Notes under the pieces: generated by a model
Database searches by the model: none
What the model was told of the DNA's origin: nothing
What the model saw: only the letters and a program-made list of their open reading frames with translations
Assembly: GCA_036925085.1 (NCBI GenBank)
Contig: JAUPFP010000001.1
Span: 20,857,229-20,921,228, forward strand
Direction: 5' to 3'
DNA length: 64,000 bases
Source: Brachycybe producta
Taxonomy: Eukaryota > Arthropoda > Diplopoda > Playtdesmida > Andrognathidae
Part shown: positions 18,590-29,564 of the stretch, in pieces
How positions within the stretch are numbered: the stretch's first letter is position 1
How the letters are laid out: each line of letters starts with the position of its first letter
Made by a program: the position numbers and the translations under genes

Positions 18590-18877
18590 CTAGTGGGGTA
18601 ACCCGTCATGGGAGCAAAATTCACAGGCAATTATGCGCATGCACGTCGTTTTTTCCTTTTTTTACTCTTTTCATTTCAATTTCAGTTTCCCCCTCCCACT
18701 TTTTCCCCCTCCACGTTTCTCTCTCCCCCTTCTACACTTTCCAACCTTCCCCCCTCTCCTATTTAATATCATGGTCATATAGTTGACCTTGAGAGAAAAA
18801 GCGGTTCATTTATTCGTTTAAATTTATATAAATTCCGACGTGGTTCAAGGTTTTTTGTGACACACACACACACCTGA
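18590..18877 (-). mobile_element. Helitron-like element, H family
   Basis: The 3' end CTAG is at 18590-18593 after TTACCC; the hairpin is partly eroded (CCCATGACGGG instead of the full CCCGTCAT/ATGACGGG). This is the short internal form: ACAGGCAATTATGCGCATGC without the foldback block. The CT-rich block and AATTTATATAAATTCC, TTTTGTGACACAC precede the 5' end near CCTGAC. Confidence 0.75.
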
Positions 18878-19454
18878 CTTAATATCAATTTTATTAATTT
18901 TTATCTTTTATTTTGAAAAAGTTAAACATGAAAATATCTACAAGTGAGTAGTTTCTAAGCTACTTTATTTTAAATTTTCACTCCTGCAAAACTGAATTAT
19001 TGGAATATGTCTACTTTAAAGTTATATTCTGTATTTTTGTCATTTATAAACATTTTTTTTGTTTATCTAAAAAGCTACAAAATGAATAGAAATTGAAATA
19101 GAGAAAGTGGAAGAGAAAAGTATACAAGTAGCATTTGCTGCTAATGATGATACGCTTCTATAGGTCCAAATGTGCGTCATACAATCTCCTTCTCTACTCT
19201 CCTCCCAAACCCCCTCTTTTTCCTCCCTCCTACTTTTCTTTCCTTTTTTGGGGGGAGGTTTTCGCAACTTCGCACTTATTCCGGTACCCCATCAGTCATT
19301 ATGACAATGCTAAAGAAAAATATCATATCGGCTATAACCCCGCCTTAGTAATTCAATGGCAAATACATTAAAATAACGAAAAGAAAAGGGATTGGCTCAT
19401 TTACAGCTACCTGGGTCATTACAGCTATCAAAAAATATATACAGTAGTAGTTTA
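18878..19454. other. Unassigned stretch
   Basis: AT-rich to 19140, then a C-rich block (CTCCCAAACCCCCTC). Pieces of the F word GAAAAAGTTAAACATGAAAAT occur at 18914. No gene. Confidence 0.35.
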
Positions 19455-19661
19455 AGTTCGGTTAGGTTTAGTTAGGTTCGGTTAGGTTCGGCTCGGTTAG
19501 GTTCGGTTAGGTTCGGTTAGGTTCGGTTAGGTTCGGTTCGGTTAGGTTCGGTTAGGTTCGGTTAGGTTCGGTTAGGTTCGGTTCGGTTAGGTTCGGTTAG
19601 GTTCGGTTAGGTTCGGTTAGGTTCGGTTAGGTTCGGTTAGGTTCGGTTAGGTTAGGTTAGG
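19455..19661. repeat. TTAGGTTCGG decamer array, telomere-like
   Basis: About 20 copies of GGTTAGGTTC with occasional GGTTC drop-outs, ending in GGTTAGGTTAGGTTAGG, which is a run of the pentamer TTAGG. TTAGG is the usual arthropod telomere unit; here it is alternated with TTCGG, so this is an interstitial derivative rather than a chromosome end. Confidence 0.9.
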
Positions 19662-19665
19662 AGAA

Positions 19666-19727
<62 letters not shown>

Positions 19728-19846
19728 AGAGAAAGAGAAAGAGAAAGAGAAAGAGAAAGAGAAAGAGAAAGAGAAAGAGAAAGAGAAAGAGAAAGAGAAA
19801 GAGAAAGAGAAAGAGAAAGAGAAAGAGAAAGAGAAAGGGGGGGAGA

Positions 19847-19881
<35 letters not shown>
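19662..19881. repeat. GA / GAGAAA microsatellite
   Basis: (GA)n, then about 24 copies of GAGAAA, then (GA)n again, directly joined to the TTAGGTTCGG array. The minus frame gives an SLSLSFSF run, not a gene. Confidence 0.95.
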
Positions 19882-19884
<3 letters not shown>

Positions 19885-20499
19885 AAATGGAAGTTCAAAA
19901 GTGGCAAAGTTTTCGTCTTTAATTTAGGCCACATTTAAACACTAAAATACACAATGAGGAGTTCATTTGTAATGAAATTAAAATAATGATGAGTCTTAAG
20001 GAGTTCGGTTGTACATTTTGTAAATTGCAATGTTTTTGTTAGAAATGAGATGAAAAGAACGAAGAACAAAAAAAAAAGAAGAATAGAATGACTCTGAATG
20101 AGAGACATAGAAAGATAAAACCTTATGAAGGTATTCAATAGTTAATGATGTTGGTCAATGGTCATCTTCAAAAATAGAAACCGAACTTATTCTAGCTTGA
20201 CCATTTCTACTTTATTATATATAAATATAATGACTATAGGATCAAGTCATTTGAGACGAGTCTTTGTAATCAGAATTCTGCAATCGATGCGATGGTCTTT
20301 CAGTGCCACAATAATAAATACCATTCACTGATGGTTTGTGTGTCCATCCTCAAGTTACATTTTTAGTTAAGGGAGGCCACCTGTTTTATACCTTAGCATA
20401 TTATACAGAACGGAATATTATAGTATAATGTATGAGGCATACATTGAAAATAGTCTAATAGCCAATTTTGGCTCGCTCATTCACTTAATATATACAATT
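19882..20499. other. Unassigned AT-rich stretch
   Basis: No gene or repeat recognised. Confidence 0.4.
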
Positions 20500-21335
20500 T
20501 TTTCAAAGCTAAACTCAACAAAGAGCTAAACTGTGGAATAGCTAAACGGGACAGTAAATAAATTGAACAATTGCCGAACTGCATAAAAAAAACTAGGCTG
20601 CCCATAACTCAAGAGTTAAATAAGGAAGAGCTAAACTGGACATAAACTAAACTGAACTAGAGCTAAACTGCATAAAAAATAAACTGGTCAAGATTTAAAC
20701 TGTGGTAATAGCTAACCAGGAGAACAACTAAATTTAACATCAGCTAAGCTGCATAAAGACTAAACTGAGAAAGAGCTAAACTGTGGATTAGCTAAACAGA
20801 ACAATAGACTGAATAGGATCTAAACTGCATAAAAACTAAATGGTCAAGATCTAAACTGTGGTAATAGCTAACCAAGAGAATAATTAAATTGAACAAGAGC
20901 TAAACTGCATAAAAACTAAACTGGTCAACATCTAAAATGTGGTAATAGCTAACGAAGAGAATAATTAAATTGAACAAGAGCTAAACTGCATAAAAACTAA
21001 ACTGGTCAACATCTAAAATGTGGTAATAGCTAACCAAGAAAATAACTAAATTAAGATCTAAGAGTAAAACAAAACAATAACTAAAATAAACAAGAACTAA
21101 AGTGGATAAGAGCTGAACTGTTAAGAGTCAAACTGATCCCGAGCTAAAATAAACAAGAACCAAACTGCAACAAAAGCTAAAATAAACAATAGCTAAACTG
21201 TATAATAACTAAATTGAACAAGAGCTAATCTAGACTAGAATTTAACAGAATTGGTTCTAAACTAAACATGGGCCAAACTATATAAGAGTGAAATTGAACA
21301 ATACTTAAATTGAATAAAAACTAAACTTCCAATTA
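20500..21335. repeat. Degenerate tandem array, 81-bp unit in its core
   Basis: Built from the short word AGAGCTAAACTG with companions CATAAAAACTAAACTGGTC, AATGTGGTAATAGCTAAC and AATAATTAAATTGAAC. In the core, GAACAAGAGCTAAACTGCAT at 20891 repeats exactly 81 bp later at 20972. Outer parts are more decayed and based on ~17-20 bp sub-units. Non-coding. Confidence 0.8.
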
Positions 21336-22039
21336 AATGGGGAAAAAATTCTTCATTAATAATTGAAATTAGTTGCCATAAAAATTATCATTTATTTTTC
21401 ATTTTGAATACCGATTAAGAGATGCATTGTCTTTAAATTGATCTTTTTATCATCTTTTTTTTTTAAAAGATAAATAATTTCTTTCATGAATGGCATATTT
21501 TTTTTTTCATTAAAAACCGATTATAGGCAACACATAAAAAAACAACAATGGAAAAATGGGTTCTATGATTTCCAAAATAACAATGCAAGTTGCTTGTTAA
21601 GAAGTTCTAAAAGGGGTTAATTCAATCTTTTAATATTATAAGTGAACCAACCCTCTCTAACTCAACAACATTTCAAGAACAATGATTTTTTTTTCTTCTT
21701 TTGTCTTCATTGATCGTTTCTTAAGTGTCATCTTTCTTTTATAACGATAATGGACTTATGATGTATGATGATGATGATGATGATTATGATGGCATCTAAA
21801 TTTTAAACGATGGTCAATCTGTGGCTCATGAGTAAAATTAACAAGAAATGCTCTATATCTACTCAAGAAAGCCTAGTTCGAGGTTGGATGTTGTATTTTT
21901 AATGATTGCGAAGTCAAAGCTAATGCTAAACCTATAAACATTTGACAGGCTATTGATGATGTCATTAATGAGTTGTGGGTTTAAATTTTCATGTCTGTAT
22001 TTATATATTTGCAATGCAGGTTATGGTGTGCACTTGGAT
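21336..22039. other. Unassigned AT-rich stretch
   Basis: A (GAT)n run lies near 21767-21790. No gene recognised. Confidence 0.4.
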
Positions 22040-22350
22040 GTTAGGCAATCACTGCTATTAGAAGTGTTAGCAGTGATTGCCGAACAACAAGGCGAACAAA
22101 ACCATTGTGTACCCTTATCTGTTAGGCAATCACTGCTAACACTTCTAATAGCAGTGGTTGCCTAACATCAAGGGATACACAACCGCTTTGGTCTCTTTAT
22201 ATAATAACTACAAGGAAAACAAAGATATGGTGTGCCCCTGATGTTAGGCAATTACTGCTGTTAGAAGTGTTAGCAGTGATTGCCTAACTACAAGGCGAAC
22301 AAAACCATTTTGTGTGTGTGTCCCTGTTATTAGGCAATCACTGTTAACGC
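22040..22350. repeat. Cluster of GGCAATCACTGCTA hairpins
   Basis: Three ~46-nt hairpins (22040-22085, 22121-22166, 22243-22288) have 14-bp stems GGCAATCACTGCTA / TAGCAGTGATTGCC around TTAGAAGTGT or its complement; the second is inverted relative to the first and third. A fourth half lies at 22329-22350. GGCGAACAAAACCATT links units 1-2 and 3-4. Related scraps are at 42424-42450 and 51095-51115. Confidence 0.75.
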
Positions 22351-22396
22351 TTGCGATTACGTACTTTCAGGGGCATTTGTTTCTCCGCCACTCTTA

Positions 22397-22831
22397 AGCT
22401 GATGCTACACGTAGCAACAGTCAAGCAACAATACTAGTTGTAGCAACAGTAGTTTCCCATTTGTTGCAAGCAACACCAATGATACATGCTGCAACGTTCA
22501 TGAAACTTAGATGAAACCAACAACCAATGAAACAAAGAGGTTGTGAGCCAAAGACTGATAGACATTTTGCTTCGTCTTCCTCTTCTTCATTAGTTGAAAA
22601 TCTGAAATAGTCATGTGATTATTCAAGCCGTTTTTATTGGCTGTTGGCTGAAATGGTTGCTCGAAAATAGAACCAAGTTCTATTTGAAAATTCTGTTGCT
22701 TTCAATCTGTGAGCAGCAACAATTCGGGTTTGTTGCTGTTATGACAGATGTTTCAACTTTCATGAAACAATAGAGCAACACGGCTATGTTGCTCTAAAGT
22801 TGCTGAATTGTTGCTACGTGTAGCATCGGCT
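22397..22831. mobile_element. MITE with TTA duplication, T family
   Basis: Ends AGCTGATGCTACACGTAGCA and AGCCGATGCTACACGTAGCA, 435 bp, with TTA at 22394-22396 and 22832-22834. The interior is rich in CAAC/GTTG words giving many alternative stems. PIF/Harbinger-like by duplication size. Confidence 0.8.
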
Positions 22832-22834
22832 TTA

Positions 22835-23189
22835 AACTTAAAACCGCAACTTTTATTTTTACAACAACTACAAAAAACATATTTTGTAGTCAATCTGATT
22901 TCTTATTGGTGATATTGTTGATTTTATAATATTTTCACCCTTTGACGAATATTCTACTTTTCTGTCTCATGAGTTATTTAAATACACCCATGTGTGTCTG
23001 TCTGTCTGTCTGTCTGTCTGTCTAAAGAAGTCATAGGTACATAAATAATTTTTTCTCTCCTCCGTGGCGATAGCAACGGACGCGATGTTGTCATGGCAAT
23101 GTAATCTATGACGTCATCGCGAAAAAAAAAAATAAGAATGAAAACCTGTTGTTTGTCTCTTATGGTTTAAAAGTGTTTTTCTAGCGGTT
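22835..23189. other. Spacer with (GTCT)n
   Basis: (GTCT)n at about 22996-23024. Otherwise nothing recognised. Confidence 0.45.
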
Positions 23190-23975
23190 GTTTCTTTCTA
23201 CTTTTGTGCGTGTTTTTTTTGCGTGTGTGTGTATTTTTGTAGCCTTCATTTTTCTGCGCTTGTGTGTGTTCATTTCACGTTTGTGTGCGCGTGATTCTTT
23301 TTTTTTCTTTGTGCATGTGTTTGTATGCTTGTGCGTCATTCTTCTATTTGTGCGTTTGTTTTTCATTTGTGCGTGCGTGCGTGATTCCTCTATTTGTGTG
23401 TTTGGTTCTCCTCCTTTGTGTGTGTGTGTGCGTGATTCTATTTTTTTTCTCTGTGTGTTTGTCTTGCGCGTGCGTGATTCTTCTGTCTGTGCTTGTGTTT
23501 ATTCGCGTATGTGAGTCTTCTGCACGTGTGTATATTTGTATGCGTGCGTGATTTATCTATCTGTGCGTTTGTTTCTCATCTGTGTGATTCTATTTTCTCT
23601 GTGTGCGTGTACGTTTGTGTGCGTGCGTGCGTGATTCCTCTTCGTTTGTTTGGTTCTCCTCTTTTGTGTGTGCGTGATTCTATTTTTTTCTCTGCGTGTG
23701 TTTGTACGCATGCGTGATTCTTCTGTACGTGCGTTGTGTGTGTGCGTGTTTTATCTATCTATGTACTTGGTTTTGTTCTTTATGCGTGCTTTTCTGTCAT
23801 TTGCATGTTTTCTCTTCGTTGTGCGTTTGTTTTTCTTCAATTTTGCGTGCACTTTTATTTACTCTGTGCGTGCGTGCGTGTGTGTATTCTTCTGTTTTTG
23901 TTTGTTTTTCCCTCTCATTTGTGCGTGTTCTTTTTCTGTCGCTTTTCATAACTTTTTGCGTGCTTCTTTGCTGAC
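23190..23975. repeat. GTGCGT-rich degenerate array
   Basis: Words GTGCGTGCGTGATTCT, TTTGTGCGTTTGTTTTTC and TCTGTGTG recur at 40-60 bp intervals without an exact period. Several overlapping open frames (up to 121 codons) run through it in all plus frames, giving CVRVILFF-like cysteine/valine strings; that is a composition effect, not a gene. Confidence 0.7.
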
Positions 23976-23998
23976 ATTACATAGAAACGCGAACGTAA

Positions 23999-24321
23999 GG
24001 TTAGGCGCATATTGAGACGCGTGTGAATCGACCTGACACGAGTGCCATGACGCGAACACGCCGCACGCATAGCGTGGTGATTCGCATATTGTGACGCATT
24101 CAATTCAAACACAACTTCCGTATGAAGATGAATTTTTGTGAAAATTGCCTAAAAACACCTGTTGAATACGACATGTCGCGCGCGGGGCACGAGAAACTGT
24201 GTCTCGACCACAGCGTCGTGTTACCAATTCACGCCCTCCTATTAATTTCCTTTGGTTACAAAAGAGCGTACTTTGCTGTATCGCCTCACACGCGACATAC
24301 CGTCTCAATATGCGCCTGGCC
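23999..24321. mobile_element. MITE with TAA duplication, T family
   Basis: Ends GGTTAGGCGCATATTGAGAC and GGCCAGGCGCATATTGAGAC, 323 bp, flanked by TAA at 23996-23998 and 24322-24324. Interior is CG-rich for this window (GACGCG, CGCACGC, GCGCGCGG). Open frames of 65-109 codons cross it on both strands but follow the palindrome. Confidence 0.82.
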
Positions 24322-24374
24322 TAAACGTGAACGTCAAACTAGAAAGAAATTTGCTAGTTTGACGTTCACGTTTA
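24322..24374. repeat. Perfect 21-bp stem hairpin
   Basis: TAAACGTGAACGTCAAACTAG, 11-nt loop AAAGAAATTTG, then the exact complement. It starts on the TAA that flanks the MITE at 23999. May be a second, very small insertion. Confidence 0.8.
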
Positions 24375-24510
24375 AAACCTTTAACAAAGGTTGTTCTCAC
24401 ATGGTGACGTTAATGAGCTCTCTATTGCGCATGCTCAATTACAAAATGTAAACTTTAGTGTTTTGTATGTGTGAACCACACAATTTATTATGTGTTACTA
24501 TATGCGTGCG

Positions 24511-24715
24511 ACAGGCAATTAGAAATCGGGACAAACGGAAGTTGGCTTCGCCCTTTTTATGACGAACGCAACTTCTAATTCGTTGGTTATGTAGTCTGAC
24601 GTCACATGCTCCGCCCTTTTCAACGTCGAACCACACAACAAACCAATTAGAAGTTGCCGTTCGTCATAAAAATGGCGGAGCCAACTTGTGTTCGTCCCGA
24701 TTTCTAAATTCCTGT
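24511..24715 (-). mobile_element. M1 foldback MITE, tandem pair member 1
   Basis: 205 bp, start ACAGGCAATTAG, end AAATTCCTGT. The 50 bp before it (GTATGTGTGAACCACACAAT, TATATGCGTGCG) are repeated before the next copy at 24766, so flank plus element were duplicated in tandem (unit about 255 bp). Confidence 0.87.
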
Positions 24716-24765
24716 TTTCGTATGTGTGAACCACACAATTTCTTATGTGTTACTATATGCGTGCG

Positions 24766-24974
24766 ACAGGCAATTAGATATCGGGACAAACGGAAGTTGG
24801 CTCCGCCCTTTTTTATGACTACCAGCAACTTCTAATTGGTTGGTTATGTAGTCTGACGTCACATGCTCCGCCCTTTTTCAACGTCGAACCACACAACAAA
24901 CCAAATTAGAAGTTGCCGTTCGTCATAAAAATGGCGGAGCCAATTTCTGTTTGTCCCGATTTCTAATTGCCTGT
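24766..24974 (-). mobile_element. M1 foldback MITE, tandem pair member 2
   Basis: 209 bp with ends ACAGGCAATTAG / CTAATTGCCTGT and a perfect 9-bp duplication ATGCGTGCG at 24757-24765 and 24975-24983. This fixes the element ends for the family. Both TGACGTCA and CTCCGCCC motifs present. Confidence 0.92.
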
Positions 24975-25598
24975 ATGCGTGCGTGTATGTTTCTGCTGCA
25001 GCTTTGTTTTTTCTCTGTCTTTTCTGTTATATATTGCATTTCAATGTTTTCTTTTCAGCATAAATTTGCGTGTATTTAAGACCCTTTAAAGCATTATTTT
25101 TGTATTTTTCTCCTCATTTATTTTGGTTATTTTGAATGCATTTGCGTGTTTTGTTAGGTTTTTTTTTATTTTCTATATGTGTAAAGGTTCTTTATTAGGT
25201 GTTTCTCAATATTATTTTCGATTTTTGATTGCGCGCGGGCGCTCGCGTGTGTGTGTGCGTGTTTTTCATATAGGCCTATATGCAGATACGCCCATGCACT
25301 TATTGAAATATCTAACATAAGTATTATTAAGAGAATGGGGGGGGGGTGATAGAGGTTTACATTATATTATAAGAATATAATCAAACCCCTCTTTAACACC
25401 GAGGAGGGGAAAAAAGCCTCTAAATGTACAAAACCACACATTTAAGAATCAGTGAAGAAAAAAAATATAGTAGATTATAAAATATTCATGAGTGTCCCGT
25501 TGAGTTTAAATAAACCCATGTGACATGCATATAATATGTAAATAAATACATGTATTTCGTATATATTAGTGGTTCTCAAAGTTTGTTTTTACTCGCGC
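24975..25598. other. Unassigned stretch
   Basis: CGTGTGTGTGTGCG run at 25244, G(8) at 25337. No gene recognised. Confidence 0.4.
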
Positions 25599-25805
25599 AC
25601 TGGCAATTAGAAAACGGGATGAACAGAAGTTGGCTCCGCCCTTTTTATGACGAACGGCAACTTCTAATTGGTTTGTTGTGTGGTTCGACGTTGAAAAGGG
25701 CGGAGCATGTGACGTCAGAACTACATAACCAACCAATTAGAAGTTGCCGTTCGCCATAAAAAGGGTGGAGTCAACTTCTGTTCATCCCGTTTTCTAATTG
25801 CCTGT
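25599..25805 (+). mobile_element. M1 foldback MITE, AAAACGGGATGAAC subset
   Basis: About 207 bp. Left arm AGAAAACGGGATGAACAGAAG is matched by CTTCTGTTCATCCCGTTTT on the right (20 bases of each shown at most). Left terminus is altered to ACTGGCAATT. TGTGACGTCAGA in centre. No clear duplication. Confidence 0.85.
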
Positions 25806-26007
25806 CAAGGGGACATATTAGGACAAACTAATATCTCTTCGGTGTCAGTGCACCGCACAGGTGTACACAGTCCCAAGGTATAAAAGCCCGTGACTCAATC
25901 AACTCAACTCGTGGTCCATTTACTGATTTACAAAACTGAAACTACTCAAGTTAAATGGTCCCGTTAATGCAACGTTATCTTCGTTTTATTCTTACACTAT
26001 TCAATGT
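25806..26007. other. Short unassigned stretch
   Basis: Nothing recognised. Confidence 0.35.
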
Positions 26008-26395
26008 ATAACCAGAGTTTAAGTTGAACTTCAAGTGGCAAGGCTCAAATTCAAAAAGAATACTTGACACTTGGACTTTAGCTTGAATTCTCTTCTCAGA
26101 GGTTCAAACATAGAAATAACACTGTTCGAGAGTGCTGAATAAAACAGTATTTTTTATCCATATTGGAACCCTGTTGAGAGGATTCAAGTTGATCTTCAAG
26201 TGATAAGGCTCAAATTCAAAAAGAATACTTGACACTTGGATTTCAATTTCAATTCTCTTCACGAGGGTTCAAATATAGAAATACACTGTTCGAGATTGCT
26301 TAATAAAACAGTATTTTTTATCCATATTGAAACCCTGTTGAGAGGGTTTAAGTTGAACTTCAAGTGATAAGGCCCAAATTCAAGAAAGAAACCCT
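26008..26395. repeat. Tandem repeat, 164-bp unit, ~2.4 copies
   Basis: AACCCTGTTGAGAGG at 26167 recurs at 26331. Each unit holds CTTCAAGTGATAAGGCTCAA, GAATACTTGACACTTGG and AACAGTATTTTTTATCCATA. A lone related piece occurs at 29817-29860. Confidence 0.8.
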
Positions 26396-26934
26396 AATTA
26401 TATTTTTTTTTTTAATAAAAAGTTTAGTTAAGAAAGTTTCGATTTTTTTAGGTTAATTCTTTATGAATTTCTAACATTTGGGTTTATTAATAATTAATAA
26501 ATTAATAATTTAATAAAACAAATGTTTCATTAATTTTGTTTAGATGACAAAAACCTTAATTGAGTTATTTTTTTGAAAAAAAAAAAATCGGAATTATTTT
26601 TCCTTATTTTTGTTTCTTGTCAACATTCCTTAAATATTTAATATAATGATTTTTTATGTTTCAAAATTTCAGATATTTTTCCTCTTGTTTCCTTGGAGTA
26701 ATTTTCTGTTCTTAATTTGTTGTCTTAGCAACAATGTGACAGGTGACATTAAAGGTAAGATGGCCGCCATTTTTTATTATCATTATTATTAGCATAAATA
26801 TTTCAGTGTCATTATTGGTTGTCAAGAAAATAAGTATTTTATAAATTCGGTGTGTTTGATAATTTAAATAAGCAAATATTTGCAAAAAAATATGCAAATG
26901 AAGACGAGAAAACAATGAAATACAAATCTGATTA
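26396..26934. other. AT-rich stretch, nothing recognised
   Basis: A/T runs and short AATTAATAAATTAATAATT palindromes near 26487. No gene. Confidence 0.4.
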
Positions 26935-27596
26935 TTATGCTTTTTTTAGAAACTAGAAGAGTAAAATGGAGCAATTAAAGTGATTTTAAAATGTAAACAC
27001 ATCTCAAACTCTTTGATTATTTTTTTCTTCTTCAGAATCAAAATTAAAGAAAAACTTGAAAGTGTTTTAGATACTAGAAGGGTACGACTTGTAGCTAGAG
27101 GTAGCTAAGGGTATATGAGTTACCTTTCTAGTTTTTAAAACATTTTCTAGTTTTTCTTTAATTTTGCTTCTGAAAGACAAAATGATCAAAGTTCGAAAAT
27201 CAGCTGCCTTACAGGTGCAAAATGAAGAGAAACTGGAAAGTGATTTAGAAACTAGAAGGGTAGCTCAATCACTTAAGGATATTTTCATGTTGATATTTTC
27301 TCAAAATATTTTTGTCTATAAAAAGTTTATTTTGAAAGATATTAACATGAAAATACTGTTAACTGATTAAGCTACCCTTCTAGTTTCTAAAGCACTTTAA
27401 ACATTTTCTTAATGTTGGTTCTAAAAAACAGAAGTAGCCAGAGTTGAAGAGGCTTTTTTTCTACTTTAAAATCCACAATTCCAACACATCTCAAACTCTT
27501 TGTTTATTTTTTTCTTCTTCTTCAGAATGAAAATTAAAAAAAAAACTTGAAAGTGTTGTTAGAAACTAGAAGGGTATATATATGTTATATATAATA
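26935..27596. repeat. F-family foldback array
   Basis: Alternating inverted F arms: CTTTCTAGTTTTTAAAAC, AACTAGAAGGGTAGCTCAAT, TTTGAAAGATATTAACATG and AAGCTACCCTTCTAGTTTCT recur in both orientations. The ORF-like stretch starting at 27164 is just an arm. Confidence 0.65.
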
Positions 27597-27625
27597 TCCC
27601 AGGTCTGTGTGGCTATCTATATATA
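27597..27625 (+). mobile_element. H-family 5' end fragment
   Basis: ATATAATATCCCAGGTCTGTGTGGC is the same 5' border seen at 34681, 36605 and 55376, but nothing of the rest of the element follows. Confidence 0.55.
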
Positions 27626-28065
27626 ATTGTTTTTGTTTTTTCTTTCTCATTTGCATATTTTGTCAAATGACTACTTTATATAAAAAATGTAATAAGGGTT
27701 TTGTAATTTGTTTTATGGTTTTGTTGGGACCCATTTGAGAAAATGCTAAAACACCTTTTCTGTTTTTGTACTCATTTTCTGCTATTGTTAATAATAAGAA
27801 CAGAAATAACAACAAAAATGTTACTGGTTATTGTTTTCGCTTAAAGAATTCATTTTCTTTTGTTACTTGGCAATGATTTTGTCACAAGAGACTCATTATT
27901 ATATACTTATAATAAGACTTGAGTTTTTCTAATGAAAAACAACAATAACAACAACTAAATACTAGAGAAATGGGAAGTGAGAGAGTCCTGCTTTAAATTT
28001 AATAGATTTTAGGTGGAATTTTAGTGAAATCATCTTCCGTTATTTTTCCATTTTAACCGATTTCA
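27626..28065. other. AT-rich stretch, nothing recognised
   Basis: No gene or repeat recognised. Confidence 0.4.
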
Positions 28066-28167
28066 TCACAAACGACAATGAAGGTTGGAGGTGGAGGCTA
28101 GCAATGTATCTATTTAATTCGGATTGAGTATAGTCTCGAATTGCAACCAATAACAAACATAACCAGG

Positions 28168-28373
28168 ATAGGCAGTTAGAAATCGGTCAGAACTTCAGTT
28201 GTCTCCGCCCTTGTTATGACGACCGGCAACTTCTAATTGGTTTGTTGTGTGGTTCGACGTTGAAAAGGGCGGAGCATGTGACGTCAGACTACATAACCAG
28301 CCAATTAGATGTTGCCGGTCGTCATAACAAGGGCGGAGCCAACTGAAGTTCTGACCGATTTCTAACGGCCTGT
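28168..28373 (+). mobile_element. M1 foldback MITE, GGTCAGAAC subset
   Basis: 206 bp. Left arm AAATCGGTCAGAACTTCAG, right arm TGAAGTTCTGACCGATTT: the GGTCAG variant is present in both arms. Ends slightly altered (ATAGGCAG, CGGCCTGT). Confidence 0.85.
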
Positions 28374-28652
28374 CACATACAGGTAGCTCAACTCCATGTT
28401 AGAGAAAAAAAACCGTCATGAGTGAGCATTATTAATATAGCCTCGCTTCAAGGTTCTCTTTTATTTCTCTTAGCTTTCTATTCTTCTTTATGAATAGAAC
28501 CTTAAATCTATTTTACAAAACAATTAATGATTGTTTTAAGTGTAAACGTCTCTTGAATTCTAAATATTCTGCCTTTCAGATGCAAAATGAAAAGAAACTT
28601 GAAAGTGTTCTAAAAACTAGAAGGGTAGCTCATTTACTTAAGGGTATTTTTT

Positions 28653-28812
28653 ATTGCCTGACCGGCAACTTCTAATTGGTTTGTTGTGTGGTTCGACGTT
28701 GAAAAGGGCGAAGCATGTGACGTCAGACTACATAACCAACCAATTAGAAATTGCCGTTCATCATAAAAAGGGCGGAGCCAACTTCTGTTTGTTCCGATTT
28801 CTAATTGCCTGT
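28653..28812 (+). mobile_element. M1 foldback MITE, left arm truncated
   Basis: Outer left arm missing: ATTGCCTG joins straight to ACCGGCAACTTCTAATTGG. Centre and right arm intact to CTAATTGCCTGT. Sits in F-family DNA (28540-28652, AACTAGAAGGGTAGCTCAT) and apparently replaced part of it. Confidence 0.75.
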
Positions 28813-28945
28813 CTACCTTTCTGGTAGCCATTTGCTTAGTAAACTGGGATTTGAGGATGTTAAGTTGGTTACGATGTTAAGCTGGTGCAAAAGGACTTCT
28901 TTTAATTGCTAGCCTCCACCTCCAACCCTCGTCGTTGTTTCATAT

Positions 28946-29564
28946 GTAATCGTTTACGTTGAGTACAGCCTTTCATATATATAGAAATAATTAGAAAGTT
29001 GTTCATGTGTTTTTTGTTTGTGGCTCTGGGTGGTTTTGAAAACTCCTACAGGAGTGCGGCAGTTAGATGTTAGTTAGTTAGATGGACTGTGACGTCACGT
29101 TTCATACTTGTTTATGGTTGTGACGTCAAAGACAAGTAGTACTCCTGCTGGAATTTTGTAAATTTTCTCCTTGATGTGTTGGTTAAAAATGTTTGCAGTT
29201 TTGTAAGAAGAAAAAGAAGAAGAAAAATCTTAATTTGCGTCAAGCCTCAGAAATATTTTGTGGCTCAATTTAATTTTCTTGTGGTGGTTTTTTTCGTAAT
29301 GAAAGAAAATGGGAGGAAACAAAAGAAGAAGGAAAAAGTGGAATGAATTTTAAGAGAAAAGAGAAAAAAAAAACCGCAGACTTGTTTAAATTAGATAAAT
29401 ATTTTGCATATTTCGGCATTTAAAAGAAAAAAAAAAGACAATTGAAAAAATTATTAATAATAAAAAAAAGAACATAAGACTCAAATTGCAGAGAGGAAAA
29501 CTTGACCTTGAACTTGAACCAATATGACTAATGTATTTCAATAGAAAAAAGCACCCATTTTATG
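28946..29564. other. Stretch with a CRE-bearing small inverted repeat
   Basis: AACTCCTACAGGAGTGC at 29040 and AGTACTCCTGCTGGAATTT at 29138 are loosely inverted, enclosing GTGACGTCAC (29090) and GTGACGTCAA (29122). The rest is A-rich with no gene. Confidence 0.4.

Larger units (their letters stand above)
28066..28945. repeat. GGAGGTGGAGGCTAGCAAT inverted arms enclosing two M1 copies
   Basis: AACGACAATGAAGGTTGGAG GTGGAGGCTAGCAAT (28071-28105) and its complement ending GTCGTTGTTT (28906-28940) are ~35-bp inverted arms about 800 bp apart. Inside are one full M1 (28168), one truncated M1 (28653) and F-family DNA (28540-28652). Probably an older element enlarged by insertions. Confidence 0.5.

Noticed and set aside
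19455..19661. True telomere
   Set aside because: The unit is mostly TTAGGTTCGG and the array is flanked by ordinary sequence on both sides.
23188..24015. Overlapping cysteine/valine-rich frames
   Set aside because: They follow the GTGCGT repeat composition and occur in several frames at once.
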